A stretch of DNA of 62,404 nucleotides from Bacteroidetes bacterium UBA4416 (GTDB lineage: Bacteria > Bacteroidota > Bacteroidia > B-17B0 > Aurantibacillaceae). Below the pieces are notes generated by a model that was not told where the DNA came from, did not search any database, and worked only from the letters and a program-made list of their open reading frames with translations. Position 1 is the stretch's first letter, and each line of letters opens with the position of its first letter. The stretch lies in contig DGQK01000066.1 of NCBI GenBank assembly GCA_002390745.1, positions 1-62,404 on the forward strand, given 5' to 3'. The position numbers and the translations under genes were made by a program. Shown here one piece after another: positions 45,127 to 53,881 of the stretch.

Positions 45127-47982
45127 TTAGCGGAAGATATTGACACTTCCCTGGAAATTAAAATCCTGCCCATCAAGGCCTTTTGCATTGATGATGTAGA
45201 AATAAGTTCCATCGGCTACCGGAGCTCCTGCTTTGGTTTTGCCATCCCAGGTGAGACTTCCCGTAGTTGTTGTGTCGTACATCTTCAATCCCCAACGGTC
45301 GAATATGGTCATCGAGATATCACCGATGTTGATTGGGTTCAACGAGAAGATATCATTGATACCATCGCCATTCGGTGTAAACACGTTCGGGATAGTGATG
45401 AACGACACCATATCCACAACAATGATCTTTGTTGCCGTATCATAACAGACACCGTTTCTCGCGATCAGTGTGACAGTGTATGTACCCTGCATCTGGTAAA
45501 CGGTTGCAGCATTCACTGTGGTATACGTTGTCGAAGAGTTTCCTAAAGTCCACTGATAGTCTACCGAATTAGGGCTGCTCGTATTGGAAAAGGTTACCGG
45601 CAACGGCATCAACCCCGTGCTTGGGCTTGGCACGAAGGCCGCCGTGATGGATTCGTGAGTGACCGCATATACCGCTTGCGCCGTACAGCCGTTCACCGCA
45701 TTGGTTGCTGTTACGGTGTAGCTTCCTGCGTTCGACACATTGTACACATTTCCGACAAAAGGTGACGGTGTTGATGGAGTCCAGTTGTAGGTATAGTTTC
45801 CGGCTGAGGAGCTGTTGGCCATCAGGTCGAGTGTTCCGGTAGCACAAGAGATCGTTGTTGTGATGGAAGATACATTCACATCGGCTGCCTTGTTCTCGGT
45901 AATCGTGATCACGCTTTGTGTCGTACAACCGCCCGGTGAGGCAACAATCGTTGTATAAGTGCCGGGTGCTGTAATGCCGTAAGGGTTTACCGTTGATGTT
46001 CCTACCCCATCGAGCCAGGTAATGGATACCCCCCCGTTGGTGGAAGTTGTTGTGGCGAGCACAGTAGGTGTATTACAGGTAATAGAGTTGGTGGTTGGAT
46101 TCGTTGTTACCGAAATATCCGGAATATCAGTGGATACTGTATACGTTTGCTTACAGCCTGTTGCCAGGTTTGTTGCCGTTAAGGTGTATACTCCAATGGC
46201 CGTTGATGTACCCGGATTACCGACAGGACTAGGGTTCGGCAGCGTCGGTGCCAGCCAGCCAAGCGCCACTCCCGGCTGCGAATTGGCTATTAAGGTAATG
46301 GTGGTGGTATTACAACTTACACTAAAGCTCGCCGTGGGTTGGACCGTGTTTCCCGTGACTGTGACGTTGACCGTAGTCGAACACTGGCCCACAGAAGCAG
46401 TATTGGTTAAAACAACGGAGTAAGTTCCCGGGCTGGTCACATCAATGGAAGGCGTCGTTGTGCCCGTCCAGACAGCCGTTGTATTGGTTCCGGTGATGGC
46501 GCTTAAGGTCAGGGATGGCGAGGCACAGGTCAGCACACCGTTGAGCGGCGTGATGGTAAAGGTCGGCGCATCCGGGAAAGGGTTAATAGTAAGATCCGTG
46601 GTATCCTTACAGCCCATGCTGTCCGTGACGATGATCGTATAGCTTGTTCCCGGGCTCAAACCGTTAGCCACTGCACTGTTGGAGGCAGCCGGCGTCCAGC
46701 TGAAGGTGAAAGGCCCGGTACCGCTGCTCACATTGATCTGGCCGGTACCTGTGGCGTTGGAACAGGTTGGCTGGGCAGCAGATGCTGTGGCCACAGGCTT
46801 CGGTGTGAATCTTAAGATCGCTCTCCTCACAATCGCACCGTTCGGGCTGCCGGGATAAGGGCAGGCGCCCGGAGGCGACATGGTTACCGTGTATGTTCCC
46901 GCTACATTCGTGTTGATGGTAGAGGTGGTAACGCCCGTTACCGTGCTGGTAGGAGGGCCTTGCCATAAGTAAGGCCCTAAGCCATCAGGAACACCAATGA
47001 TAGCACTCGTGGCGCCACAAGGAGAAATGAAAGCCGAATCCACCTGCGATACATCATAAGGCGTTCCATTGGTTGTGATTTGCAAAGGAACGCACTTCAT
47101 ATCGAAGTAAGCATAGCCATAGTGACCGCTTTGTGTACAGTCGGAAACGGTGATTTGTACCGTGATCGCCGTACCGATATATTGCTCTAAATTGATCGTT
47201 TGTAAGGTCCAGTTCCTGTAATGCCCCTGGCCGAATGCCACCCAGTTGGGGTCGGAGTTAGGGCAGCACACGCTTGGCGCTGAGAAAGAGAGGAAAGGGC
47301 AGGTCAATACGTTATTTGCACTGTCCAGCAGAGTGATGTTGATATTAGGTTGCTCATCGCAGCAGTGGTTACCCGTACTGTTCAGTACAGCGGCAAAAGC
47401 CAGCTGGAAGGCCGAGTTTTGAGTGGTTACACTGAATGTTTGCTGGATCCTGTTCACCACGGCGCCTGTCGCCGAATTGTTGATCCTGGCAATATAGGTG
47501 CCTCCCAGGGGAGAGGTCAGGTTAAGGCCGGGAATTATCGGATCGGTAAGCGTGGTGCTGGTATTGATGATCGCTGAAGCCGGAGCACCCACTGTTGGGC
47601 AGCAGCCCAGCATAGTTTGGGAGTTGGTAACAAAGCCGCTGGATAAATCCCAGCCGAAAAAGGTACCGGTTTCAAAATCCATGTTAGTGCAGGAAGGCTG
47701 CACAACTGTGGGATGAGGAAGCGCAGGAGCCGCTGCTGCTGCTGCTGCAGCAATGTCAGCAGCAGGTTTATAATAAGTAGCATAGATATATTCTTTTTTA
47801 GCCACAACCAACTCCTCTTTCAGCATTAGGCCCGATACTCCTTTGATTACCGCTTTATTAATCACCGCACGCTCGTCAAACCCTTTCAGAGAATCCCCTC
47901 CATATATCCGGTTCTGGGCATTCATGTGAAAGGATAATAAGGTGCCGACAGCTAAAAATAAGGTACAGAAACTGTTCTTCAT
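45127..47982 (-). CDS. Type IX-secreted PKD-repeat surface protein (2)
   Basis: A 951-residue paralogue of the gene at 41539 with the same layout: signal peptide MKNSFCTLFLAVGTLLSFHMNA, a shared N-terminal GFDERAV segment and SCTNMDFETGTFFGWDL domain, Ig/PKD-like repeats (GNTITCTNPT-like and GAPVADGTYFYIINAKG), and the same C-terminal sorting domain (NVFTPNGDGINDIFSLNP, IFDRWGLKMYDTT). Residues about 75-85 carry an eight-alanine run encoded by a trinucleotide repeat (47732-47752). The tandem pair probably arose by duplication and diverged. It has its own terminator. Confidence 0.88.
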   Translation of the reverse strand: MKNSFCTLFLAVGTLLSFHMNAQNRIYGGDSLKGFDERAVINKAVIKGVSGLMLKEELVVAKKEYIYATYYKPAADIAAAAAAAAPALPHPTVVQPSCTNMDFETGTFFGWDLSSGFVTNSQTMLGCCPTVGAPASAIINTSTTLTDPIIPGLNLTSPLGGTYIARINNSATGAVVNRIQQTFSVTTQNSAFQLAFAAVLNSTGNHCCDEQPNINITLLDSANNVLTCPFLSFSAPSVCCPNSDPNWVAFGQGHYRNWTLQTINLEQYIGTAITVQITVSDCTQSGHYGYAYFDMKCVPLQITTNGTPYDVSQVDSAFISPCGATSAIIGVPDGLGPYLWQGPPTSTVTGVTTSTINTNVAGTYTVTMSPPGACPYPGSPNGAIVRRAILRFTPKPVATASAAQPTCSNATGTGQINVSSGTGPFTFSWTPAASNSAVANGLSPGTSYTIIVTDSMGCKDTTDLTINPFPDAPTFTITPLNGVLTCASPSLTLSAITGTNTTAVWTGTTTPSIDVTSPGTYSVVLTNTASVGQCSTTVNVTVTGNTVQPTASFSVSCNTTTITLIANSQPGVALGWLAPTLPNPSPVGNPGTSTAIGVYTLTATNLATGCKQTYTVSTDIPDISVTTNPTTNSITCNTPTVLATTTSTNGGVSITWLDGVGTSTVNPYGITAPGTYTTIVASPGGCTTQSVITITENKAADVNVSSITTTISCATGTLDLMANSSSAGNYTYNWTPSTPSPFVGNVYNVSNAGSYTVTATNAVNGCTAQAVYAVTHESITAAFVPSPSTGLMPLPVTFSNTSSPNSVDYQWTLGNSSTTYTTVNAATVYQMQGTYTVTLIARNGVCYDTATKIIVVDMVSFITIPNVFTPNGDGINDIFSLNPINIGDISMTIFDRWGLKMYDTTTTGSLTWDGKTKAGAPVADGTYFYIINAKGLDGQDFNFQGSVNIFR

Positions 47983-48160
47983 GATATGAATTTTTGCATT
48001 TATAGTCCACTAATTTAACAAATCTAATTCTAAAAAGAGGTGAAAAGCAGAATTACTTAGCCAAAAGAGGCTAATTTTGAGTAGAGTAGCCCTTCAACCG
48101 AGCCGTTTTATGTCCGTTTTTTGGGCGCAATCAGATGCGAAGCTAAATACAGATGCGGGC

Positions 48161-49183
48161 TCAGGCCCATACCTTGGTCCCTTCGCTGCAGTTTTTACAG
48201 ATGTCGATTTCCTCCCGGGATTTAAGAATGGCCTGACGGAAACCCTGGTATTTTTCAGAAGCCCATACTTTGGCGAAGGATTGTTCTTTTAAATTTCCCA
48301 ATTGATGTTTGGCATCTTTGTCGAAGCAGCAAGGCACCACGATCCCGTCCCAGGTAACCACACAGCCGCTCCACATCCGCCAGCACTGGTTCAGCATTTT
48401 ATTTTTAATGCGGTAAGTGCCGTCTGACTGCTTTTTGTAACGGCTATAGGTTTCATTGACAGGAATGAGCGGGTTTCCCTGTTCGAAGTCATAGACCTGG
48501 GCTGTTTTAAATACCACCTCATCCACACCCAGCTCAGCTGCTAGTTTTTCCACGTCCTCCAATTGATGCTCATTAGGCTTCACTACCAGGAACTGGAATA
48601 CCACATGCGGCGTTGTGCTCTTCAGCAGCTTTTTCGCTTCAACAATATGCTTTGTCCCATCGATCACTTTTTGCAGGATTCCTCCTACCCTGTATTGCTC
48701 ATAGGTTTCCTGCGTGGTACCGTCTATGGAAATGATAAGCCGGTCGAGGCCGCTTTCCACGGTTTTTTTTGCCTGCTCTTTCGTGAGGTAATGTGCGTTG
48801 GTAGAGGTGGATGTATAAATGCCTTTGCCCGAAGCGTAGCTGACCATTTCCAGGAAATGCGGATTGAGGTAAGGCTCTCCCTGGAAATAAAAGGTGAGGT
48901 AGATCAGATCCCGATGCACGGCATCGATCGTCGATCTGAAAAAGGCCGGCTCCAGCATTCCGGTAGGCCTGGTGAATTGCCTGAGCCCGCTCGGGCACTC
49001 GGGGCAGCGCAGGTTGCAGCTGGTGGTTGGCTCCACCGACATGCTGATGGGAAAGCCCATCGCCGGCAGGGTGTGAACATGCTTCGACAGCTGATAGCTG
49101 AGCCAAACCTTCGAAGCGTTATACAGTTTCCTGAACGTTAGTTTTTTAAACAACCGGATATTGTTGGAAAAGGACACAGCCAA
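48161..49183 (-). CDS. Radical SAM/SPASM protein
   Basis: A 340-residue radical SAM enzyme. The [4Fe-4S] motif is CNLRCPEC (CxxxCxxC) near residue 55, preceded by SVEPTTS. A C-terminal SPASM-type cysteine set (QCWRMWSGCV, CCFDKD, ICKNC) binds auxiliary clusters. There is no ATG in frame: the start is a TTG at 49183 (or GTG two codons later), with a stop just upstream. Homologues modify peptides or sugars or act as maturases; no substrate gene is seen next to it. It stands alone between the secreted paralogues and kynureninase. Confidence 0.9.
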   Translation of the reverse strand: MAVSFSNNIRLFKKLTFRKLYNASKVWLSYQLSKHVHTLPAMGFPISMSVEPTTSCNLRCPECPSGLRQFTRPTGMLEPAFFRSTIDAVHRDLIYLTFYFQGEPYLNPHFLEMVSYASGKGIYTSTSTNAHYLTKEQAKKTVESGLDRLIISIDGTTQETYEQYRVGGILQKVIDGTKHIVEAKKLLKSTTPHVVFQFLVVKPNEHQLEDVEKLAAELGVDEVVFKTAQVYDFEQGNPLIPVNETYSRYKKQSDGTYRIKNKMLNQCWRMWSGCVVTWDGIVVPCCFDKDAKHQLGNLKEQSFAKVWASEKYQGFRQAILKSREEIDICKNCSEGTKVWA

Positions 49184-49294
49184 AGGTAACCATTAATCAC
49201 GAATTCCATTCCGCGTTTAACATTGTAGGATTTGCTCCGGCAGTACGGACAAAAATGATTAATTTAGACGCTTCAAATTCCCGTCATCATACCT

Positions 49295-50560
49295 ATGGAA
49301 CATTATACCAATTCTCTGGAATCTGCCCGCCAACTCGATAAACAGGATCCTTTACGCTCCTACAGGAACCGTTTTTTTATCCCGCAGCATGAGGGCTCCG
49401 ATATGGTTTACTTTACCGGCAACTCGTTGGGCTTAGAACCCAAAACCACCAAAGAGTATTTACAGCAGGAGCTCAACGACTGGGCCACCTTTGGCGTGGA
49501 AGGGCATTTCCTGGCGAAGAATCCCTGGCTGTCCTATCACGAGATCCTGACGGATAAAACAGCGAAGATCGTTGGGGCGCTTCCTTCGGAAGTGGTGATG
49601 ATGAACCAGCTCACGGTGAACCTGCATCTCCTGATGGTGTCTTTCTACAGGCCAACCAAACAACGTTATAAAATTTTGTGCGAGGCCAAAGCTTTTCCGA
49701 GCGATCAGTATGCCCTGCAATCGCAGGTGAAGTTTCACGGCTTCGATCCTGCGGAGGCCCTTGTTGAAGTAGGGCCACGCGAAGGTGAATATGAGATCAG
49801 GCACGAGGACATTTACAAGGCTATCGAAGCACACAAAGACTCGCTGGCCCTGGTGATGATCGGTGGCGTCAATTATTTCAGCGGTCAGGTCTTCGATATG
49901 AAAGCGATTACCGAAGCGGGCCACAAGGCTGGTGCGGTGGTTGGCTTCGACCTGGCGCATGCAGCCGGAAACCTGGAGCTGGAGCTGCACAACTGGAACG
50001 TGGACTTTGCTGCCTGGTGCAGCTACAAATACCTGAATGCCGGCCCGGGCAGTGTAGCAGGCGCCTTCGTTCATGAAAAGCATCACACACAAACAGACCT
50101 GCCTTTATTTGCGGGCTGGTGGGGCCACGACAAGGCTACACGCTTTAAGATGGATAAAGAGTTCAGGCCGATAGAAAGCGTGGAACGCTGGCAGCTGAGC
50201 AATGCGCCTATTCTCTCGATGGCTGCTTACAAAGCTTCGCTGGATATTTTTGATGAGGTGGGTATGCATAAGTTGAATGAAAAAAGCAAAAAGCTTACCG
50301 CTTACCTGGAGTTTGTCGTTACGGAGATCAACCGGCAAAAAAACAACTGCCTCGAGATCATAACACCTAAAGCCAACCGCGGCTGCCAGATCAGTATTGT
50401 GGCGCACGGGCATGGAAAAGCGCTCTATACGAAGCTGATCGAAAACGGTGTGATTCCCGACTGGCGTGAGCCGAACGTGATCCGCTGCGCACCTGTGCCA
50501 ATGTACAATTCGTTTGAGGACATCTACCGCTTTGGTGAGATTTTAATGCGGCTGTTATAA
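49295..50560 (+). CDS. kynU: Kynureninase
   Basis: A 421-residue PLP enzyme that cleaves kynurenine or 3-hydroxykynurenine to (3-hydroxy)anthranilate and alanine in tryptophan catabolism or NAD synthesis. The PLP lysine is K245 (SYKYLNAG), and the flanking HAAGN, AWCSYK and GPGSVAG stretches are typical. The length fits bacterial KynU. The rest of the kynurenine pathway is not in the window, so it is either a lone gene or supplied by distant genes. Confidence 0.95.
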   Translation: MEHYTNSLESARQLDKQDPLRSYRNRFFIPQHEGSDMVYFTGNSLGLEPKTTKEYLQQELNDWATFGVEGHFLAKNPWLSYHEILTDKTAKIVGALPSEVVMMNQLTVNLHLLMVSFYRPTKQRYKILCEAKAFPSDQYALQSQVKFHGFDPAEALVEVGPREGEYEIRHEDIYKAIEAHKDSLALVMIGGVNYFSGQVFDMKAITEAGHKAGAVVGFDLAHAAGNLELELHNWNVDFAAWCSYKYLNAGPGSVAGAFVHEKHHTQTDLPLFAGWWGHDKATRFKMDKEFRPIESVERWQLSNAPILSMAAYKASLDIFDEVGMHKLNEKSKKLTAYLEFVVTEINRQKNNCLEIITPKANRGCQISIVAHGHGKALYTKLIENGVIPDWREPNVIRCAPVPMYNSFEDIYRFGEILMRLL

Positions 50561-50844
50561 GCGAAGCACTTTTTAAAACCATTATAAAGCATATGAGACC
50601 ATACCAGGCTGGAGGTATGCGTTATGTCGGTTAAGGCTTCTTGTCCGTTTTGTAAGCGACCTCATCTTCTGCTTTTTTGAAATTGCCGGTAAGACTTACT
50701 TGTTCTGGTTTACATGATCGCATAAGAAGGTGTTCCGGTTAATCCTATAACGTTCCTCAGGCTTTCTTATGTGACTATTTGACAAATTCAATTTCCGTAG
50801 TTGATGGATAAAACCAACAGGATCGCTGCTACGTATATGAGTTC

Positions 50845-51516
50845 ATGAAACGATTGTTATACATTCCCCTCATGGCATTCATGTCATTTATAAAGCCCGA
50901 CAAAAAGCCCCTGCGTTACATTGCCCTGGGTGATTCCTATACCATCTGCACCGGTACCAGCGATGCCGGCGAACGCTGGCCCGACATCCTGGCCGATCAT
51001 CTCAGCAAAGCAGGCATTCCCGTGGAGCTTGCCGATAATCCTTCCCGTAATGGCTTCAGCACGCAGAACCTCATCGACCACGAATTGCCGTTATTAAAAA
51101 CCGGGAACTACGATTTGGCAACGTTGCTCATCGGCGTAAATGATTGGGTGCGTGAGGTAGATGCCAAAACCTACCATAAAAATCTGAACTACATCCTCGA
51201 TGAAATTCAGAAAGCAATTCCCGATAGATCACGGCTGATCCTGATTACCATTCCTGATTTCGGTGTAACCCCCAAAGGGGCTTTGTATGGCGGAGAGCGC
51301 GATATTTCCAAAGGCATTACGGAATTCAACGATATCATCAAAGCGGAAGCAAAAAATCGGGGGCTCTCTTGTGTTGACATCTTTCCTTTGTCCAAAGGCA
51401 TGCTCAACCAGAAAGAGCTCGTTGCCCGCGACGGGCTTCATCCCTCCGCCAAAGAATATGCCCTTTGGGAAGCCCTGATTTTTCAGGAGGCGAAGCGCTT
51501 ATTATCAAAAAAATAA
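50845..51516 (+). CDS. SGNH/GDSL hydrolase
   Basis: A 223-residue exported lipase/esterase-type hydrolase. The signal region is MKRLLYIPLMAFMSFIKP. Block I IALGDSYT carries the nucleophile Ser31, block III LLIGVNDW supplies the oxyanion Asn, and block V DGLHPS gives the catalytic Asp-x2-His. It may deacylate lipids or polysaccharides in the periplasm. It lies just upstream of the histidine operon, but the leader has its own promoter. The preceding 284-nt gap has a CATAAGAA/TTCTTATG inverted repeat (50721-50771) and a weak hairpin, and no supported gene. Confidence 0.9.
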   Translation: MKRLLYIPLMAFMSFIKPDKKPLRYIALGDSYTICTGTSDAGERWPDILADHLSKAGIPVELADNPSRNGFSTQNLIDHELPLLKTGNYDLATLLIGVNDWVREVDAKTYHKNLNYILDEIQKAIPDRSRLILITIPDFGVTPKGALYGGERDISKGITEFNDIIKAEAKNRGLSCVDIFPLSKGMLNQKELVARDGLHPSAKEYALWEALIFQEAKRLLSKK

Positions 51517-51523
51517 AAAAGTG

Positions 51524-51554
51524 TTTGGCGGTTCCAAAATATCGCTTACATTTG
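51524..51554 (+). promoter_or_regulatory. Promoter of the histidine operon
   Basis: TTTG (51524-51527), a 19-nt spacer and TACATTTG (51547-51554) exactly fit the Bacteroidota promoter form. Transcription would begin about 7 nt later, near 51561, some 18 nt before the leader peptide ATG at 51579. It separates the his operon from the upstream SGNH hydrolase. Confidence 0.8.
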
Positions 51555-51578
51555 TCGCGAATGTTTTTCACTGCAAAT

Positions 51579-51614
51579 ATGCATCATCATCACTTACCAC
51601 ATGGTAGGCAATGA
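51579..51614 (+). CDS. hisL: Histidine operon leader peptide
   Basis: A short frame encoding MHHHHLPHGRQ: five histidines in 11 codons, four of them consecutive (CAT CAT CAT CAC). It ends in TGA before a terminator hairpin and upstream of hisG. Ribosome stalling at these codons when charged tRNA-His is scarce would govern the downstream hairpins. The His-codon run itself also lies in the 5' arm of a stem (ATCATCAT 51583-51590 with ATGATGAT 51611-51618). Known leader peptides of enteric his operons have seven consecutive His codons; this is an independent, shorter one. Confidence 0.85.
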   Translation: MHHHHLPHGRQ

Positions 51615-51666
51615 TGATATGTAGTTAATCCAGAGGTCCCACAACTCAACATACACAAGGCTTACC
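51594..51666 (+). promoter_or_regulatory. Attenuator switch region (antiterminator)
   Basis: Segment 1, TTACC (51594-51598), pairs with the start of segment 2, GGTAGGC (51603-51609). Segment 2 can instead pair with segment 3, GCTTACC (51660-51666), over 7 bp with one G-U. Segment 3 is the 5' arm of the terminator. A ribosome held at the His codons would cover segment 1 and free segment 2 to sequester segment 3, allowing read-through into hisG. The identical TTACC in segments 1 and 3 is the structural signature of this switch. Confidence 0.75.
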
Positions 51667-51685
51667 AACACGGTAAGCCTTTTTT
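51657..51685 (+). terminator. Attenuator terminator before hisG
   Basis: A perfect 10-bp stem, AAGGCTTACC (51657-51666) with GGTAAGCCTT (51672-51681), has a 5-nt loop, runs into six T residues and then ATTTT. It lies inside the leader, 28 nt before hisG, and is formed only if segment 3 is free. Confidence 0.88.
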
Positions 51686-51712
51686 ATTTTCATTTTTTTA
51701 CACTAAACCATC

Positions 51713-52573
51713 ATGCAAACCAAATTAAAAATTGCCATTCAGAAATCCGGGAGACTCAGCGAAAGCTCCCTGAAGCTTCTAAAAGAATGCGGGATCGACA
51801 TCGATAACGGACTGAACAAACTCAGGGCAGAGGCTTCCAATTTTCCGCTGGAGATCTTCTTCCTGCGCGACGACGACATTCCGCAATACGTAGAGGACAA
51901 GGTTGCCGACCTGGGAATTGTAGGCGAAAACGTCCTGCTGGAAAAAGGAAAAAGCCTGGACATCGTCGACCGGCTGGGATTTGGCAAGTGCCGGCTATCG
52001 CTGGCTATTCCTAAAGATCAGGCTTTCGGCTCGCTGAAAGACCTGGAAGGAAAACGCATTGCCACCTCCTATCCTTCCCTGCTCTCGGGCTACATGGCCG
52101 AACGGGATGTATCAGCCGAGATCCATGAGATCAGCGGTTCGGTGGAAATCGCTCCGGGTATCGGGCTCGCCGATGCGGTATGCGACCTCGTCAGCTCAGG
52201 CAGCACGTTATTTACCAATGGCCTGAAGGAAGCGGAGGTCATCCTGAAATCGGAGGCCGTGCTGGTCGCCAACAGAGCGCTGGCTGATGAGCAGCAAAAA
52301 CTCTTGTCGCAACTGCTCTTCAGGATCCGGGCTGTCAGAAAAGCAAAAAACAACAAATACATTTTATTGAATGCACCAAACGACAGGCTCAAAGCGATTT
52401 GTGATATTCTGCCCGGCATGAAAAGCCCGACAATTCTCCCATTGGCTGAAGAAAACTGGAGCTCGGTTCACTCGGTAGTAGAGGAAAATAAATTCTGGGA
52501 GATCATCGAAAAGCTGAAAGGCGAAGGTGCCCAGGGCATCCTGGTTGTGCCGATCGAAAAAATGATCCTGTAA
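51713..52573 (+). CDS. hisG: ATP phosphoribosyltransferase (long form)
   Basis: First enzyme of histidine biosynthesis: ATP plus PRPP gives phosphoribosyl-ATP. The 286 residues include the C-terminal regulatory domain of long-form HisG (about 210-286, ending ILVVPIEKMIL), so feedback inhibition by histidine is expected. Landmarks are LKIAIQKSGRLSE at the start, DLGIVGENVL, and GIGLADAVCDLVSSG at the PRPP-binding loop. The ATG lies 28 nt after the attenuator terminator. It is the first structural gene of the his operon. Confidence 0.97.
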   Translation: MQTKLKIAIQKSGRLSESSLKLLKECGIDIDNGLNKLRAEASNFPLEIFFLRDDDIPQYVEDKVADLGIVGENVLLEKGKSLDIVDRLGFGKCRLSLAIPKDQAFGSLKDLEGKRIATSYPSLLSGYMAERDVSAEIHEISGSVEIAPGIGLADAVCDLVSSGSTLFTNGLKEAEVILKSEAVLVANRALADEQQKLLSQLLFRIRAVRKAKNNKYILLNAPNDRLKAICDILPGMKSPTILPLAEENWSSVHSVVEENKFWEIIEKLKGEGAQGILVVPIEKMIL

Positions 52574-52590
52574 TTAACCCCATAACACAC

Positions 52591-53880
52591 ATGAATCTGA
52601 TGGAAACCATTTTATATACAGGCCCCGGCATCCTTAGCGGGCCGCTTGCCAGACCTTCGGCCGACACAGGCGCTATTGAGCCTCTCGTTGAGGAAATCCT
52701 GAGGGATATCAAACAGAACGGGCAGAAGGCCGTAGAAACATACAGCCTGCGCTTCGACAAGGTGCAGCTTAAGGAGCCGAAGGTATCGGAAGCAGAATTC
52801 GCAGACGCTGAAGAATTAATAAGCGCAGAATTGAAAGCGGCGATCAGGCTGGCGAAAGAAAACATTGAGGCCTTTCATGCATCGCAAAAAGAGCAGCCGA
52901 AAACCATTCAGACAATGCCCGGGGTCAGCTGCTGGCGAAAATCCGTAGCCATCGAAAGCGTAGGGCTTTATATTCCGGGAGGCACGGCGCCGCTGTTCTC
53001 CACCGTTTTAATGCTTGGCATTCCGGCAGTACTGGCGGGTTGCCCGCAGATTGTGCTTTGCACGCCACCCGACAAGTCCGGGAAGGTTCACCCGGCTATT
53101 CTTTACACCGCGCGGCTTATCGGCATCAGCACGATCTTTAAAGTAGGCGGCATACAGGCCATTGGTGCCATGGCTTATGGCACGGCTCTTATTCCCAAAG
53201 CCGATAAAATTTTTGGGCCCGGCAATCGTTATGTGACCTGCGCAAAACAGCTGGTTGCCAAAGAAGGCATTGCCATCGACCTTCCGGCCGGGCCTTCGGA
53301 AGTGGCCGTACTGGCCGACGACAGCTGCGTCCCGGCATTTGTGGCGGCCGACCTGCTATCACAGGCCGAGCACGGCGAAGATTCGCAGGTGATCCTCGTT
53401 TCGGAATCCGAAGAGGTGATTGCTGCGGTCAATGAAGAATTGCAAAAACAACTGGCGGTGCTTCCACGGAAAGAGATTGCGGCCAAATCGCTTGACAACA
53501 GCAAAGCCGTGCTTGTGAAAAATAAAGGCGAAGCCCTGGAATTATTGAATGCGTATGCCCCCGAGCATTTGATCATTGCCTGCCGCGACGATGAAGCATT
53601 GGCGGAAGGCGTCACGAATGCGGGCTCTGTCTTCCTCGGAAATTTTTCCTGCGAAAGTGCAGGCGACTATGCCTCGGGAACCAATCACACGCTGCCTACG
53701 AATGGCTATGCAAGAGCCTATAGCGGCGTATCGCTCGATAGCTTTGTAAAAAAAATAACGTTTCAGAAACTCAGCAGGGAAGGCATCGCCGGTATCGGCC
53801 CGGCCATAGAGCTGATGGCGGAAGCAGAAGGACTGGAAGCACACAAACAAGCCGTAAGCTTAAGACTTAAATCCCTCTAA
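52591..53880 (+). CDS. hisD: Histidinol dehydrogenase
   Basis: A 429-residue zinc enzyme that oxidises L-histidinol to L-histidine in two NAD-linked steps. Characteristic regions are GLYIPGGTAPLFSTVLMLG, IFGPGNRYVTCAK, and EHGEDSQVILV with zinc-ligand residues, then APEHLI and GDYASGTNHTLPT. An alternative ATG lies three codons in. Second gene of the operon, 17 nt after hisG, with hisC beginning 1 nt after its stop. Confidence 0.97.
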   Translation: MNLMETILYTGPGILSGPLARPSADTGAIEPLVEEILRDIKQNGQKAVETYSLRFDKVQLKEPKVSEAEFADAEELISAELKAAIRLAKENIEAFHASQKEQPKTIQTMPGVSCWRKSVAIESVGLYIPGGTAPLFSTVLMLGIPAVLAGCPQIVLCTPPDKSGKVHPAILYTARLIGISTIFKVGGIQAIGAMAYGTALIPKADKIFGPGNRYVTCAKQLVAKEGIAIDLPAGPSEVAVLADDSCVPAFVAADLLSQAEHGEDSQVILVSESEEVIAAVNEELQKQLAVLPRKEIAAKSLDNSKAVLVKNKGEALELLNAYAPEHLIIACRDDEALAEGVTNAGSVFLGNFSCESAGDYASGTNHTLPTNGYARAYSGVSLDSFVKKITFQKLSREGIAGIGPAIELMAEAEGLEAHKQAVSLRLKSL

Positions 53881-53881
53881 C

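Noticed and set aside
48057..48078. TTAGCC/GGCTAA stem followed by TTTT
   Set aside because: It would terminate plus-strand transcription where no plus-strand gene ends. The 6-bp stem is too short to assign a role.
50624..50680. 18-codon frame MSVKASCPFC... with GGAGG upstream
   Set aside because: A possible short gene with a CxxC motif, but the GGAGG lies inside a hairpin, Bacteroidota rarely rely on such sites, and no conservation can be shown here.
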